64,000 bases of DNA from contig JAQISU010000118.1 of NCBI GenBank assembly GCA_029339505.1, positions 6,184,001 to 6,248,000 on the forward strand. The letters are read 5' to 3'. Position 1 is the first letter of the stretch; the number at the start of each line of letters is the position of its first letter. Below, piece by piece: positions 42,773 through 56,418 of the stretch. Below the pieces are notes generated by a model. That model ran no database searches, had not been told where the DNA came from, and saw only the letters and a list, made by a program, of their open reading frames with translations. The position numbers were made by a program, and so were the translations under genes. The stretch comes from Unio delphinus (taxonomy: Eukaryota > Mollusca > Bivalvia > Unionida > Unionidae).

Positions 42773-44857
42773 TAGATAGATAGATATTATCTAAACGCAA
42801 AACTTAACATTCAGATGCAAGCAGTCCATGAAGATACAAGAGACAAATCCAAGAAGAAGTTTCATATATTCTTTAGAAAAGCTGAGGTTTGTAATCTTTT
42901 AGATAATCCTTCAATGTAATGGGATCAAATTGTATTTCAAACAATAAGATCTAATCATTATGCATCTTATACATTTAATGCTATATTAATTGCTTGGTAC
43001 CTAGTCATGTAATGTCATGTAATGTCCTGGAATGTCATGTAATGTCATGTAATGTCATGGAATGTCATGTAATGTCATGGAATGTCATGTAATGTCATGT
43101 AATGTAATGGAATGTCATGTAATGTCATGGAATGTCATGGAATGGATTCAAAACATTGTTAAATGTGCAATTGTGGCTTTGTTTTACTAGAATATTTGTT
43201 TTAATGAAACATTTTTACAAACAATTCTCTTCACAAAGGCACTTTGTGAAATTATGCATTAGAATGCAGTTATGTATGTTTACAAAGATTACAGTTACGG
43301 ATTATGTAAAGGGTGTGAACCAACAGGCATGATCCACGTTTGAAACTGTTAGTAATACACTATTAACTTTGTGTACTTTTTGCAATACTTAAATGTATCA
43401 ATTTGTAACAGAATTGTTACCGAGTGGATGGTGGATTAAATGAACAACACAAATACAATATGTGAAAGATAATGTAAATTTATGAAATAAATTATTAATG
43501 AAAAATAATGATGTATCAACACAATAACTCATGCATTCAGCCCACAATCAGACTTCACAACCATTCACAATTCAAAAATAAATTAAATATTAATACAAAA
43601 TAAACACATATGCAAGGAATCTCCTGGACTAAACACAGATCCGAGGAACTTCCTGGGTTACACAAATGTTTCAAATAAAATCGAGCCTTTACAAAAGTTG
43701 TATTATCGCACGTATGGATTGCGACAACAAGTACAAACATCTACATGTATTTTATCAAGTTGCTAACTGTTATTGAGATTCCTGTAATCCCTTGAAATAC
43801 TACTGTGATTCAAAGTAACTATGTGGAAATATAACAATGTATTCAATTGTAACTACAGTTGAAACACACATATGCGTCTCGACCCTGTACAACCGTACGA
43901 TTCACCAACTGTTGACCCAATACTTTTATCGGCCACTTGCCCTTCACGGATCCACTACAGTTATACGTACAGATAGCATACAGCACCTACTAGAACCACC
44001 GGTCCCAAACACCTAGATGCTACCCCGGACGTTTACACCTCTTGACAGCTCCGACACTCGGACATTTAGACTTCTAGATTTCCGGATATTTACACATCAC
44101 GACAGTCGTAGACAGACAGACAATCCGACAGACAGACAGTCAGATACCTCAATTTGATAGCACAACCAAAATGCATAATCACGGCACAATCAGTCACATT
44201 CAGCTACAATTCAGAGACATTCAGAGACGTTCAGCTACAATTCAGTGACATTCAGAGACGTTCAGCTACAATTCAGTGACATTCAGAGACGTTCAGCTAC
44301 AATTCAGTGACATTCAGAGACGTTCAGAGACGTTCAGCTACAATTCAGCCCTTTGGCTGGAGAAAGAATGAAGAGCTATCTCTCCTTTGATAAGATACTT
44401 TTGGACTCGCCATCTTATTAGAAACATTCTGCCTTATATATCCTCAAATAGGTGAGCAGAATTCAGGGCAAAATTTCCGTGCACCCCGTGATTCTAATGT
44501 TCCTGACTTCAAGTGATTTGTAGTCAGGCACATGCAAATCGCTACACGTCACTTACCTTGAAAAACACTTATTCACCCCAGGTAACGCATGTATGACGAA
44601 ACAAAAAAATGGTGAAATTGGTTTGTAATTCAAGAAGAAATAAATTCAATTTTCGCCTAATTCTGTGACACAATTACAATATAACAGTATTATATGCAAT
44701 GTAACTATTGGAAGCTGTAAGACTTTTATGCATAGCGTTACGTATCGCTTTCATCTTGTTTTTCTACGTTTTATAGACCAGGCAGTCAATGCGCCTAGCA
44801 CATGCGAAGAGAGACAAAAATATTTCATACCCATCCTTGCCGTCAAAGAAGCCATGA
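28602..44857 (+). CDS. Multi-exon gene resembling BCAP/BANK1/Dof adaptor (DBB + ankyrin region), partial at 5' end
   Basis: Nine exons with AG/GT borders join without a frame conflict: 28602-28781, 30281-30628, 34511-34675, 35431-35607, 38611-38684, 39703-39843, 40670-40724, 41755-41807, 42815-42886. A possible last exon is 44777-44857 (stop TGA). Exon 1 reads TISTQDVNVYIGLEKK ... RYFYSFSLK, like the TIG-type DBB domain. Exon 2 has DPINILCQSVGLR and a long helix. Exon 3 has ISFAEALLSYPAFADACK and GRSPYEIAHYSGHQELSEML, an ankyrin-like repeat. Later exons are short, basic and Ser/Pro-rich, as in adaptor tails. Such proteins link receptors to PI3-kinase and innate signalling (family knowledge). 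The N-terminal TIR-like part was not found. Family assignment is moderately confident; exon structure is stronger. Confidence 0.6.
30746..30985. repeat. 17-bp minisatellite, about 14 copies
   Basis: The unit is ACGTCCTGAATACACAA with substitutions (GGATAC, GGAAAC, GATGTC). Because 17 is not a multiple of three, all three minus-strand frames stay open and read the same peptide motif, so these are not genes. It lies in an intron of the adaptor-like gene. Confidence 0.95.
31333..32404. repeat. 50-bp satellite array A, about 21 copies
   Basis: The unit contains GTTTAGTTGCTGTAGAATGA, TATCAAGACATTAAGAAG and CGATTGATTACT. The same unit forms a second array at 33877-34412 in the same orientation. 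Confidence 0.95.
32405..33876. other. Unique intronic DNA between two arrays of the same satellite
   Basis: No gene or splice-compatible exon is seen. There is a local near-duplicate of CTCGCTGATTCTTACT at about 32696 and 32741. Confidence 0.45.
33877..34412. repeat. 50-bp satellite array B, about 10.7 copies
   Basis: The unit and orientation are the same as at 31333-32404, separated from it by about 1.47 kb of non-repetitive intron sequence. It ends about 100 bp before the ankyrin-like exon at 34511. Confidence 0.95.
35670..35746. repeat. (TA)n microsatellite
   Basis: About 75 bp of uninterrupted TA, followed by a GT-rich stretch. Confidence 0.97.
35881..36352. repeat. 34-bp minisatellite, about 14 copies
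   Basis: The unit contains GGCTAAAATAGTATAGTGTA and TATTAACATACAAT. Copies are nearly identical, with GGTTAAAAT variants in two adjacent units. Confidence 0.95.
36452..37033. repeat. 21-bp minisatellite with higher-order structure
   Basis: The unit is AGATGAAAGAGATAATCTCC plus T. Modified units (AGATAGTATCTCCT; TCTTAGATGAAAGAGATGAA) recur at regular intervals of several units, so the array has a second-level period. Each unit holds a partial palindrome (AGAGATAATCTC). Confidence 0.93.
37338..37408. repeat. (TA)n microsatellite
   Basis: About 70 bp of pure AT dinucleotide. Confidence 0.97.
37512..37654. mobile_element. 143-bp MITE with flanking 7-bp direct repeat
   Basis: Terminal inverted repeats are CAGGCCTGCACCTAG and CTAGGTGCGGGCCTG (one mismatch), with inner complementary GGGGCCC/GGGCCCC segments. 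AACCAGG occurs immediately outside both ends (37505-37511 and 37655-37661), the expected target duplication. The CAG terminus is hAT-like, but hAT duplications are normally 8 bp. It has no coding capacity. Confidence 0.82.
38787..38876. repeat. (TTA)n then (TTAA)n array
   Basis: A trinucleotide block changes into a tetranucleotide TTAA block with one TTGA interruption. Confidence 0.93.
40030..40086. repeat. (TA)n microsatellite
   Basis: About 56 bp of TA dinucleotide in an intron of the adaptor-like gene. Confidence 0.96.
41444..41522. repeat. (TA)n then (ATA)n array
   Basis: About 38 bp of TA is followed by about 42 bp of AAT/ATA repeats. Confidence 0.95.
42001..42060. repeat. (TA)n microsatellite
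   Basis: About 60 bp of pure TA. Downstream at 42144-42270 a segment of about 63 bp starting GTATGTAAGAAATCTTGCCA is tandemly duplicated. Confidence 0.95.
42697..42785. repeat. (GA)n then (GATA)n array
   Basis: About 70 bp of GA dinucleotide followed by a short GATA tract, 30 bp upstream of the exon at 42815. Confidence 0.96.
43008..43146. repeat. 10-bp tandem array (AATGTCATGT/G)
   Basis: About 14 copies of AATGTCATGT or AATGTCATGG, alternating irregularly. Confidence 0.92.
44200..44347. repeat. Short tandem array of TTCAG-based units
   Basis: Units of ACATTCAGAGACGTTCAGCT with ACAATTCAGTG recur about four times, so each roughly 30-bp unit contains several sub-repeats of TTCAG. Confidence 0.88.
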
Positions 44858-46286
44858 CATCCATCAGAACAATGTACATCAGTACAGACTTAGCCAAAGC
44901 AATATTTTCCCAACTCAAGGCTGGAAACATTGGCAGAAAACATGTTCATTACATTATACAGTGTTCAATGTGAAATCATGTTTATATATGACAAAATATT
45001 TATTATGTTATCTATCATTTTCTATCTTGTCGATATTTTATTGATACCATTCAACCGATTAGAACCATACCAACTGTATCGTATATATGCCTCGTTCATA
45101 GTTGGATAAATTCAACATGCTCATTGGTCCAATGCCCTTTAATTTAAAATCCCAAACCCATTATTTAGAAAGGTATTACGTTTTGATCAAATTAGATTAA
45201 TATACTTTCGTGTTATTTCTTTTAAGCATAATCCCCTATAACCATGGTAACACTACCATATGTGAACTTTGTTAGTTAAATCGCATTTATGGAAGAGGAA
45301 AGTACCATAGATTCAACAGAGTAAAGTAATGAGTTTTATTTCAGAATCTTTTGTGTTCCATTTATATTACTGTGTATCCTTACTTTACAATAATACCAAC
45401 ATCTTTGAATTTAGTTTTAACAAGTTCTTACACAATTTGAGTTTAATTAATATTACTGTTAAAGATTATTTCGTCGATGGCAGGTGGAAAGTGAGAGACC
45501 AATGTGTTACCGCTAGTGCTTTATAATGTAACATCAACATTTAATCATTTAGAGATTCTTCTGACGGTGCTCGCTCAAGACACTCTGTAACTTGCACGAA
45601 ACATCCATAAATATATTTTTTATCCATGTAAGTTGGATATTAATAGTGTCGTTGTTATAAGTTCATGTTTATTGACTGCACAGGTTGACTTTCAAAATCA
45701 AAAATTTATCAGGAGATTCTAAATATGTTGATTATAACAGTCAACCATTCTTAATTTCCATTATCATCTAATATTTAGAACTTTCGCAAATTTCCATTGC
45801 ATTTATCCTTTTTTAATAATGAAATACTAAAATGTGACACCTTACTTTCTTTTGATTTATAGAAAAACAAATCAAAATAATCAGTCTCATATTAAATTGT
45901 GACCCATAGTCCCAGACATTACTGACATGTTGGCCTTCTTTTTACACATCTTTAAAAGGATTCAGAAAAATTCTTCAACCAGGGTTCTTGACAACATCGA
46001 ACAAGAAACCCCATAAAAAATGACGTTTCTGGACCCGCGTCAAGTACAATGCTAAATGATATAGAAACTTGAAATCCATAAACAATGTGGACAACTATTT
46101 TTAGTAAGTAGTGTGAAGTTCTTTTAAATTTAAGTCTTCCCGAAACTGAGGAATTATCAACGCTAACTACTGACCATCAGCAGGAAATCGGTCCTTGTTT
46201 TTCAAAATTCTATTTGACCATATCTTGCTAACATGCTGATGACCTGTGAGCAACGACGTGAGGATTACACCCATTTGTATTAATTG

Positions 46287-46289
<3 letters not shown>

Positions 46290-46378
<89 letters not shown>
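46290..46378. repeat. (TA)n microsatellite
   Basis: About 90 bp of uninterrupted TA. Just downstream, a segment of about 60 bp ending TTCATTTATTGGTAACGTTT is present twice (46490-46550 and 46612-46672). Confidence 0.97.
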
Positions 46379-46382
<4 letters not shown>

Positions 46383-47013
46383 AGTGTTAAACTCTCGCTA
46401 CTTTATTTCGAATTGCCATTAATTTTTCAATATAAGCAAACATTCCTGTTTGAATTGTCAGAGAAAAACCTGATTGAACGAAAACAAATGCTGTGTCACT
46501 TTCTAGGCTTTTTTTTATCTTTTATTTTCATTTATTGGTAACGTTTCTTACCCTTGTCGCTAGATAGACCCACCATGTTACATTTCCCTTGTCGTCCCCA
46601 AACAACTACTGCTGTGTCACGTTTCTAGGTTTGTTTATCTTTTATTTTCATTTATCGGTAACGTTTCTTAGGTAAGGGCCTATTCTAGCTCCCTTTACTT
46701 AAATACTGCACTACAACATGCAGACAGTTGAAAAAGGATCTATTGTGAACTGAGTTGCTTTTTTACACAAAGAGTCAATAACCTTAATAACAGTTTATAT
46801 GTTTAAAATCGTAAGTATTTCCATTACGTCAATAACATCGGCGGCTTAAAATGTATACGATTGTGTTTACATTCAAGTTTTTGTGAAATAATGAATAACA
46901 TTCATTTTCAATGAATAATAAATATTAAAACCTCAATGGATTAGAGATTAATCTATTAATATCTAAATAAAACATCAGCTGAATTATGTTCCTTGTCATT
47001 ACCTGTCCTACTC

Positions 47014-47112
47014 TAATATATGTCACATAGGCTTTTTCAAGTGTAATATATGTCACATAGGCTTTTTCAAGTGTAATATATGTCACATAGGCTTTTTCAA
47101 GTGTAATATATG
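47014..47112. repeat. 30-bp tandem repeat, about 3 copies
   Basis: The unit contains TAATATATGTCACATAGGCT and TTTTCAAGTG. It keeps a minus-strand frame open but has no coding features. Confidence 0.9.
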
Positions 47113-47442
47113 CCCCACAGTCTTGTAAATCACCGCGACGTTTCTGTACCTTATTCACCTGTGCAATTTCTAGCAGCTTGTCATTTGCAGGAATCTTGAT
47201 ATGTCAATGTCCAGCTATTTCGTAAAGAGGCTTCAAAGTGAATTGTGGCAACTCTGGAGAAAGTCTTGTCATTTAATAATGTCTGCTATTTCATTCGCTG
47301 CAATGCATGTACATTTAAGCTACCACCAGACTAATATCAAAATAATACTGCCAAAATACCACAACAATAAAAACAGAAAAAAGATCCAAGAGAGAATTGA
47401 CATAGATTTGACGTTATCATAGAGCGACTACTCAACCCATTG

Positions 47443-50280
47443 GCATCATATATTCATCTTCTGTGTGTACTTATAGGTCCTCTTACTCAAATAATTTATA
47501 ATAAATATGAAAACACTGAATATGCTCAGCTATAACGACACATAAAGCAAGTCAACCTGTAAATATTTATGCATATGTCTCCTAAATTTTCCTATGAATT
47601 TATAAGAATGAATGAATGAGTATGCATTAAATAGGTTAGTACAGTAATTGTGACATGATGTGACATGATGGTAACCATTATACAATCAGTTTAACATCAC
47701 ACAACAAATTATTAAATGAACATTCTAATGTGTTTATATGTTAAAGTGATAGAACCTCAAGAATCACAGTTCTAAATCCAAAGTTTGTACTTTAAATTGA
47801 TCTCGTGGAAGTCGATTGTGACTTAAGTCCTTGGAAATGCCAGATAGTGCGACATGATTATTTAAATGTTCAAGTGTTTTACTTTTAATTATTTATATAT
47901 TTAATGTGTCTATGTTTATGTTTTAGGTCTTCATCTTCATGTTCTTCATTTAGTCATCATCTAGTATAATTAAAGCACAAGAACATCAGAGATGTAACGT
48001 TGTTTTTCCTCCAAAAGACCGATATATCTATTACAATAAAGTCCACAATGAGCGCATGTTATTTTCAATGATCGAGAGAAAATCTCAGATTTGACAGAGT
48101 GGCCTACACAAAGGAATATGAAGAAATTGCGCCTGTTCATTGGGTTTGCTGGTTGTTATGGTCGGTACGTTGAACACTACGCCAATATAGCGGAACCATT
48201 AAATGACGTATGAACACCGGTCATCGCTGTACTGAATATGTAATACCAATTTACTAAACTCACACAAACAACAACAAGCAGCGATTTGGTTTACGATGTA
48301 CTCTCACGAATCTTAAAAAAAACTGGCATATAAACTAAATAATCTTAATGTGATGCTTTAATTCTCGTATACAGTCTCAATCAGCAAACCATATCAGCAA
48401 AGTCTTAATTATTAAAGAGACTATCGAGCATTTAAATTATTAGATGGTAAATAATTAAAATGTTATGCTCTGACTTTCTCATCTTACTGAGCTAATCAAC
48501 ACCTACTGAGTGCATACTATTTCTACAAGACAAATGAATCCCTAGTATCATGTGATATTTTCGTGACCTCCATTCAAATTAAATCGCGAGGTACTTGACC
48601 GAAATAGTTGCTGACGTGTCCTTGGCAATCAGCTTTGATTTATAAGTGAAGTTCTACATCTGTTGTCATGAACTGTTAGTATTAACATAGCAGTCATTGA
48701 ATGTAAAGAATTAATAAAGAAAGGACTTTAAAACATGAAACTAAAAACTGATATATAATATAGATATACGTAACACCATCCAGTGTCTTTAATAGTGTTT
48801 TCTACAGGCGCATGAACCTGAAACGGTTCAGTCAGACTTAAACAGTGGCTATTGACTTCATATCAACATGCTGAAAAATCCTTTATATACGTGTTAAAGA
48901 TAATACTAATACTATACGTACATTAATTAAAATTATGGTCATTTTGACGTTTAAGCTGGGGTCAAGATCTGTATTTAACCCTTGGCGTAACATATGTGAA
49001 GTATAACAAACCTCGACAGAACGTCATTGATATTTAAGTACACTAAAGGGATTGTATGGAACATAGCCGTAATTTAATACAATAAACAACACACCCCTCA
49101 AAGGATCTATATATTGCAAAGTATTCGTCTCCTATAGATTTTATTTGCATGTTATCTGTAGAAGAAACACGCTATCTTTAATTTCCTGCGTAATAAAATT
49201 AAATGTAAATCAGCAAAAGGCATGATACTGTTTATCATATATTATCCTAAGTATAGACCAATCGAAAAGCTTCGGATCACAAATTCTATTTTCATTTCAG
49301 TTAAATCGGCTTAAGAAAGTGGAATTAAATAAGAAAAAAACCTTTACTCTTATAAACGTTGTTTGTTTTAAAAAACATAAACAAATATGTACGTATTAAT
49401 AATTACCCTGTAATTTTAAAAACATGGGGAATCATGACTGAATTGGCTTCCCTTCACGACTTTAAAACGTTTAAATGCCAACTGAAAATTACCAACTTGA
49501 TCTAATGATTTAATATATTTCACTACTATCCGTGTATTTGCAGATCATAATATGAATTATACGGCAAACCTAATCTAATTTATTATCTATTTTTATTTTA
49601 CGAGCTGTTTTGCAATACTTATTAATTAATATTTCGAATTGTTGCGTAATGCAATAGCGTTTGTAATTATCCATATAATCAATTCCTTTAAATACAATAA
49701 AATAGGGTTATGTCTTTTGTCATGAAAGGTAGACAAAAAAATCATTATTAATCTCATATAAAATAAAAATCATTATTATTCTCGTATTAAAATAAATTCA
49801 TTGTCCTACATGTTAGTAACATTTTGGTATTTCTTGTACACATCGCAAAACGCATGCATAAAAATTGCTACATCAATATTCTTAAAAACATTAGACACTA
49901 TCTCTGACTATTTTAAAGAAACGGATAACACTAAAACGTTTGTGTATTTTTCTGCCAAGTGTTTTTGGAATGAAATTCATAAACAAAGCTAATAATTATT
50001 AAAATAAATTTGGAGTAAGCGCATTTGATAGCGCCCCGTTTTTAAGCAATTCTTAGATTTGTATGATAATAGGGATTCCGCGCCATGTAAATATTCATAG
50101 CCCGAAATAATTAGCCAATTATTAGGAGCAAACGTCACGGAGTCGAGTGTTAGTGAGTTTGAACGATGTCATGGTTCGCTAGTAGTGAATTCAGGTCCAA
50201 ACTGAATGACTGTCCCTGAGTAAGATAGTCCATATTAAAATATAGTGGTGTAAAAATAGTGTTTCTAAGGTGGCGGTATT
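47443..50280. other. AT-rich host DNA, no gene seen
   Basis: No open frame with protein-like composition or paired splice sites can be supported. A 63-residue open frame at 49801-49992 has no motif. Confidence 0.4.
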
Positions 50281-50284
50281 TACG

Positions 50285-50350
50285 ATAGGAAACCGGTAAA
50301 TTACACAATGGAATCCATGGAAACCGGTAAATTACACAATGGAATCCATA
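50285..50350. repeat. 31-bp direct repeat, 2 copies
   Basis: GGAAACCGGTAAATTACACA with ATGGAATCCAT occurs twice in tandem. Confidence 0.88.
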
Positions 50351-51091
50351 AGTTGGGACTTAGTAGATACCGGTTACGTGTTCATAGTGGAAAATAGGTG
50401 TTGTAATATTAGCGTAATGAGCCGGTAAAAGCGTATATTGACTTGTCAGGGTGGCGGAGTTAAATAGTTCGCAGTGAGAAAGGGGATACTAGTGTATTTT
50501 CTATGGCATAACCGGCTGGCGGTACGGAAATCTGATGACGGTGAAGAAAAACCATGCAAATGTGCGGTTGACGGACTTTTGGCAAGTTGTTTTAAAGTGT
50601 ACCAGAAATCATTTTGTTATGCAATTGGAGAATCATCATCTGTTGGAATTCGGTCGTAATTTATTCAAATTCCAACTGACCACGTCGCACATCCAAGGTG
50701 GCGACGTGTTATCTATTGTTCAATGATGTCAGGTTTGCTCACATGTTACATGTATATGTTCCAAGTGTCAAACCCTGGCTGTTTATATTCTATGCAATAT
50801 GCGCTAAACATATCTATCTTACTGGAAGTGTCAATGGAAATCTTGTGATCTAACGAAAACAAACGTAATGCACATTTTTTGGCTTGGTTATCCAGTATTT
50901 TGACATTTGTCAATAACGCTTCATACGTACCCAAACATTACTAGCTCTTTATACATCACATGTATACTACATTATGTAGACATTTAAACAAGACAATGTA
51001 TTGAGAACAAAATAAAATGGCTTTAATAATATATTGATGGTTTAAGGTCGATAGTTCATTTCATCATGGAAACCCCAAAAGGCGGCTTAAA

Positions 51092-51208
<117 letters not shown>

Positions 51209-51937
51209 TACATTCACCCATATATGAATAAAGGTTAACAAGTGGATATTGGACGAAAAGATGATTATGTATAGACTTATCTAAAACATATCCATACCTA
51301 CTTTTTGGACAATACATTACCTTGCTGTGCTATTGTAAATGTGTTTTTTTCGTCTAGGTGATATATATCTACACGGGGATATGTTACAGGAAGCAATAGC
51401 ATCCGTTGGATTTAAGGCAGCGAATTGAAAAGTTTACACTCATGAATAGGACAATAGTTGAAGCTGCAGTGACGAGACAGAGTGTTTGTTTCTTTGGAAG
51501 ATATGTCTTCATTGCTTGCTTTTATCATCCATTTGTTCGTTCTCACCAGCAAGTGTCAGACGATCTATGTGTAATACTAAAAAGTTCCGCCCTTTCGTAG
51601 AAGAACTGTAAGTAATGTACTAATTACTGTACGATCCATTAGCTGCCTAAATTATGTGGCGATACATTATATTACACTAACATGATGCCGTTTCGCTTAT
51701 CTTTATAGGTCATAGATAACAATGGTATTTTACATTGTATAACCGTATATTCTAGTGTTAAAGGCATACAACCTAAGATTTTCGACATTTTTGTTCTTGC
51801 AAATGCATAATATTATGAAAAGTATAGTAGAAATAATGAGTAATTACAGGTAATTCAGTTACAAAAATTGTACAGCTGTAAGTTTAATCAATGAAATTAG
51901 AACGATTTTATGTACGGATTGCTAATTAATTATGCAG

Positions 51938-52669
51938 AAACGGAATTTACCGATATTCTCCGAAGTCGCAGTGTCAAGTGACGCGCGTAAACAAATAATG
52001 GAAGTCGAGGTAAGCCTGTGATTCTCTTTTGATGTAATTATTGCCTTTTCTTTCATCTGTCCTTCTCCTTAGTTCTTTATAGTCACCCACAATATATGTA
52101 TTGCTTATAGATTTCTCATTATATATGATAAATTACAAGAAGTAGGCAAAAAAGTCAATATGATGGAAAATCCTGACAATAAGGGGTTCCTAATGTTTAC
52201 TTCTCGTGTTTGTGTGATTCTGTTACGTTGTAAGATAAACCAACTAAAAATATGATAATTTGTATCATTGTAATCAGAACCGCTATTAAAAGGTCTCGCT
52301 AAAGTCGCTTCTTTGGCTCAGAATAAAGTTGATCTTCTTGGGCAGTTGCATTACCACATTACGTTCACGTATCCGATAGTCGATGTGATTTGCGGCATTT
52401 GTTTGTATATTTACACGTTTGCTTCATTGCATAACACAAAAATTAATATTTTCCCACATAATATTTAATGGATTTATTTTATTTGGAATTTTTTTGTACT
52501 GATAATTTTTTAAAAATTTCTGCAGGACTTCGACCTGGTTGTTTTAGATGAAGTCGTGCTCCTTGTTGCACAGAGGTATATTCAAGATGTCCTGGCAGCA
52601 GAAGAAGATAATGATTACAACCAGGGGAAAAGGCATACTGCTAATAGGCAGTTTATTTTATGGACTTAA
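51938..52669 (+). CDS. Two phase-compatible 3' exons of a plus-strand gene
   Basis: Exon 51938-52009 (acceptor TGCAG, donor GTAAGC, 24 codons) reads PIFSEVAVSSDARKQIMEVE. Exon 52526-52669 (acceptor TGCAG) reads DFDLVVLDEVVLLVAQRYIQ, then DVLAAEEDNDYNQGK, and ends at TAA. Both borders are phase 0. The second exon is helical and acidic. I do not recognise the protein. It could be the true 3' end of the adaptor-like gene instead of the candidate at 44777, since the strand and phase agree, or a separate gene. Confidence 0.42.
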
Positions 52670-54441
<1,772 letters not shown>

Positions 54442-54635
54442 TGAATAGTATATATAATGTACTAAGTACAATGCAAAACTGGTTCAGATATACATATCAA
54501 ATTCAGGAATGCAGGGGTCATGTTACCAGGCAAGGAGACTTTGACCTCTTGATTTTTCAGATGTAAAATGACTGGTTGTAGTTCCTCCATGTACCCATTA
54601 AGTTCTGGCAGTGTTGTAATCCAAGGCATCATGTA

Positions 54636-54950
54636 TTTATGCAATGTTGATACCAATTAGCCTACACAAACTCTTACACATTCACATGGGCGTTTTAATT
54701 GCTAACTGACCATTAACCCTGTTTGCAGCAATTTATCACTGCTCGAGTTCATGAAATTGGGCCTACTGTACAGTGATGAAAATATATTTATGCAGTGTTG
54801 ATACCAATTAGCCTACACATACAAACAAACTCTTACACATTCACAGGGGTGTTTTAATTGCTAACTGACCTTTGACCCTGTTTGCAGCAATATATCACTG
54901 CTGAGTTCATGAAATTGGGCCTACTGTACAGTGATGAAAATATACCAAAT
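54636..54950. repeat. Tandem duplication of about 155 bp
   Basis: Two adjacent copies begin at ATGTTGATACCAATTAGCCT and GTGTTGATACCAATTAGCCT and end GGCCTACTGTACAGTGATGA. The second has an 8-bp insertion of ACATACAA type and a few substitutions. Confidence 0.9.
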
Positions 54951-55039
54951 TCTGTTTCAAAATTGTAACAGTGTTTGTGATTTGGATTTTTAAGATACCT
55001 TGAACAATTTTTCAGTCATATTGCTACGATGTTTGCAAT

Positions 55040-55285
55040 GTGGCAGTTTATAATGATATCTAGCACTGAGGCATCATGCCGCAGACATGTAGCATGACAT
55101 CCCATCCATTTACATTATCCTGACAGTAGGACGACCAGTCCATACACTAACCTCTTAATGCTGAGCACCAAATGAGGCAGCTGTTAATACCATTTTTATG
55201 TCTTTGGTATGACCTTGCCAGGGATCAAGGCCTCCACAACCTCTTGCATCTGAGGTGGATGCTCCTACCACTAGGCCACTGGAAC
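55040..55285 (-). mobile_element. tRNA-derived SINE
   Basis: Read on the minus strand from about 55285, the sequence has a tRNA-like head with A box TGGCCTAGTGGTAGGAGCA, an anticodon-arm-like stretch, and a B-box-like CCTTGATCCC. A unique body of about 170 bp follows (includes ACTGGTCGTCCTACTGTCAG and GTCTGCGGCATGATGCC). There is a polymerase III internal promoter layout but no functional cloverleaf with a conserved T-loop, so it is not a tRNA gene. Such tRNA-headed SINEs are common in molluscs and other invertebrates. End points are approximate. Confidence 0.6.
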
Positions 55286-55681
55286 GGTCAACACCAGTAT
55301 GTAAATAGTAATATGTTGTTAACAAATATAATCAGTAAAGATCATTTTTAATTGATATCTTTTTTATAAAAAAAAACCCAGAAGTTAACAGCATTTTTTT
55401 TTTTATAAAATTAGTTTTAAACTGTATGTGAACCGGTAATGGCAGACATCGCTGCACCTGTGATAAACCACTTCATTACATTGTATTCTTAAAACATTGG
55501 GCAAATAAATTCAGGTAAATATATACTTTAATTAAAACAAAGTCTAAATATTTTGTGTTCGAAAATTTAGCCTAAATATTTAATAATGAAATAAGAAATA
55601 TGGGACAATACTATGTTGTGAAATTCGAAACAATGTTGTTAAGCTCAATGCTGTTTTCTGATTTAATTCATTTTCATGAAC

Positions 55682-55699
55682 ATACATACATACATACAT

Positions 55700-55742
<43 letters not shown>

Positions 55743-55775
55743 TACATACATACATACATACATACATACATACTT
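55682..55775. repeat. (CATA)n-(CAGA)n-(CATA)n array
   Basis: A CAGA block of about 11 units is flanked on both sides by CATA blocks, a symmetric interrupted microsatellite. The minus-strand open frame over it (55580-56017) is a by-product of the repeat. Confidence 0.95.
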
Positions 55776-56418
55776 GGATTGAAGTCATTTGCTCCAATGT
55801 ACATTTTTTCTTCTTCAAAGTATCCTACAAATCTTTCTGACTGCAATTTTACACAAAACATGTAGAAAAAAAAATTATTAAAAGGTACTTTATGCAATAA
55901 TACCGACTTGCAATTACACGATTTTAATCTTGTTACTCCTATAAAATTAAATGAATTACAATAAATAGTTTCTGCTGTTCTTTTTTTAATACATCTTATG
56001 GCCAAAATACACTGCATTTACTTCAATCTAAACATACATATAAGACAAGTATAAATGCAATGGGTATGAAAAGTTTAAAAAGGTCCTACATCTTGTGGTT
56101 CAAATGAATGTTTTTTCAAAAGCTTTAAGAACATAATCAACAGTGGTCTGAAGATAAACTGAATCTTGGAAATCAAACAGATGCTGGACTTTGGCTCATA
56201 GTAGACACTTCAAGAAAGTCAAAGTCTATATGGGTTCATGGTAGGGATCATTTGTTATCATACAATCACTAGAATAGTCTCTCCATAACAATTTGATATC
56301 AATAGGTGTTACCTGACTAAAAGGCTTAAATCATTTTAACTTAAAATGAGATTTCTGCTTTGTAACAATCTCTTCTGTAGGTGATGGTGGTATTGGAGCA
56401 AGTACATCAGATATTCAC

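Noticed and set aside
44802..45044. 80-codon plus-strand open frame and its 102-codon neighbour (44665-44973)
   Set aside because: Neither frame is in phase with the exon ending at 42886. Only the third frame, with a stop at 44857, joins in phase. The 102-codon frame is somewhat protein-like and could be an exon of another transcript.
48090..48220. RT/RNase-H-like fragment (KKLRLFIGFAGCYGRYVE-type reading)
   Set aside because: A stretch at about 48120-48190 faintly recalls a Gypsy-type polymerase segment (FIGFAGCYGRYV), but it is too short and isolated to call.
55202..55290. tRNA gene
   Set aside because: The A box is good but the B box is degenerate and the cloverleaf arms do not pair well. 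A body follows, so it fits a SINE better.
55580..56017. 145-codon minus-strand open frame with YVCMYVCM
   Set aside because: The frame is held open by the CATA/CAGA microsatellite; the rest has no motif.
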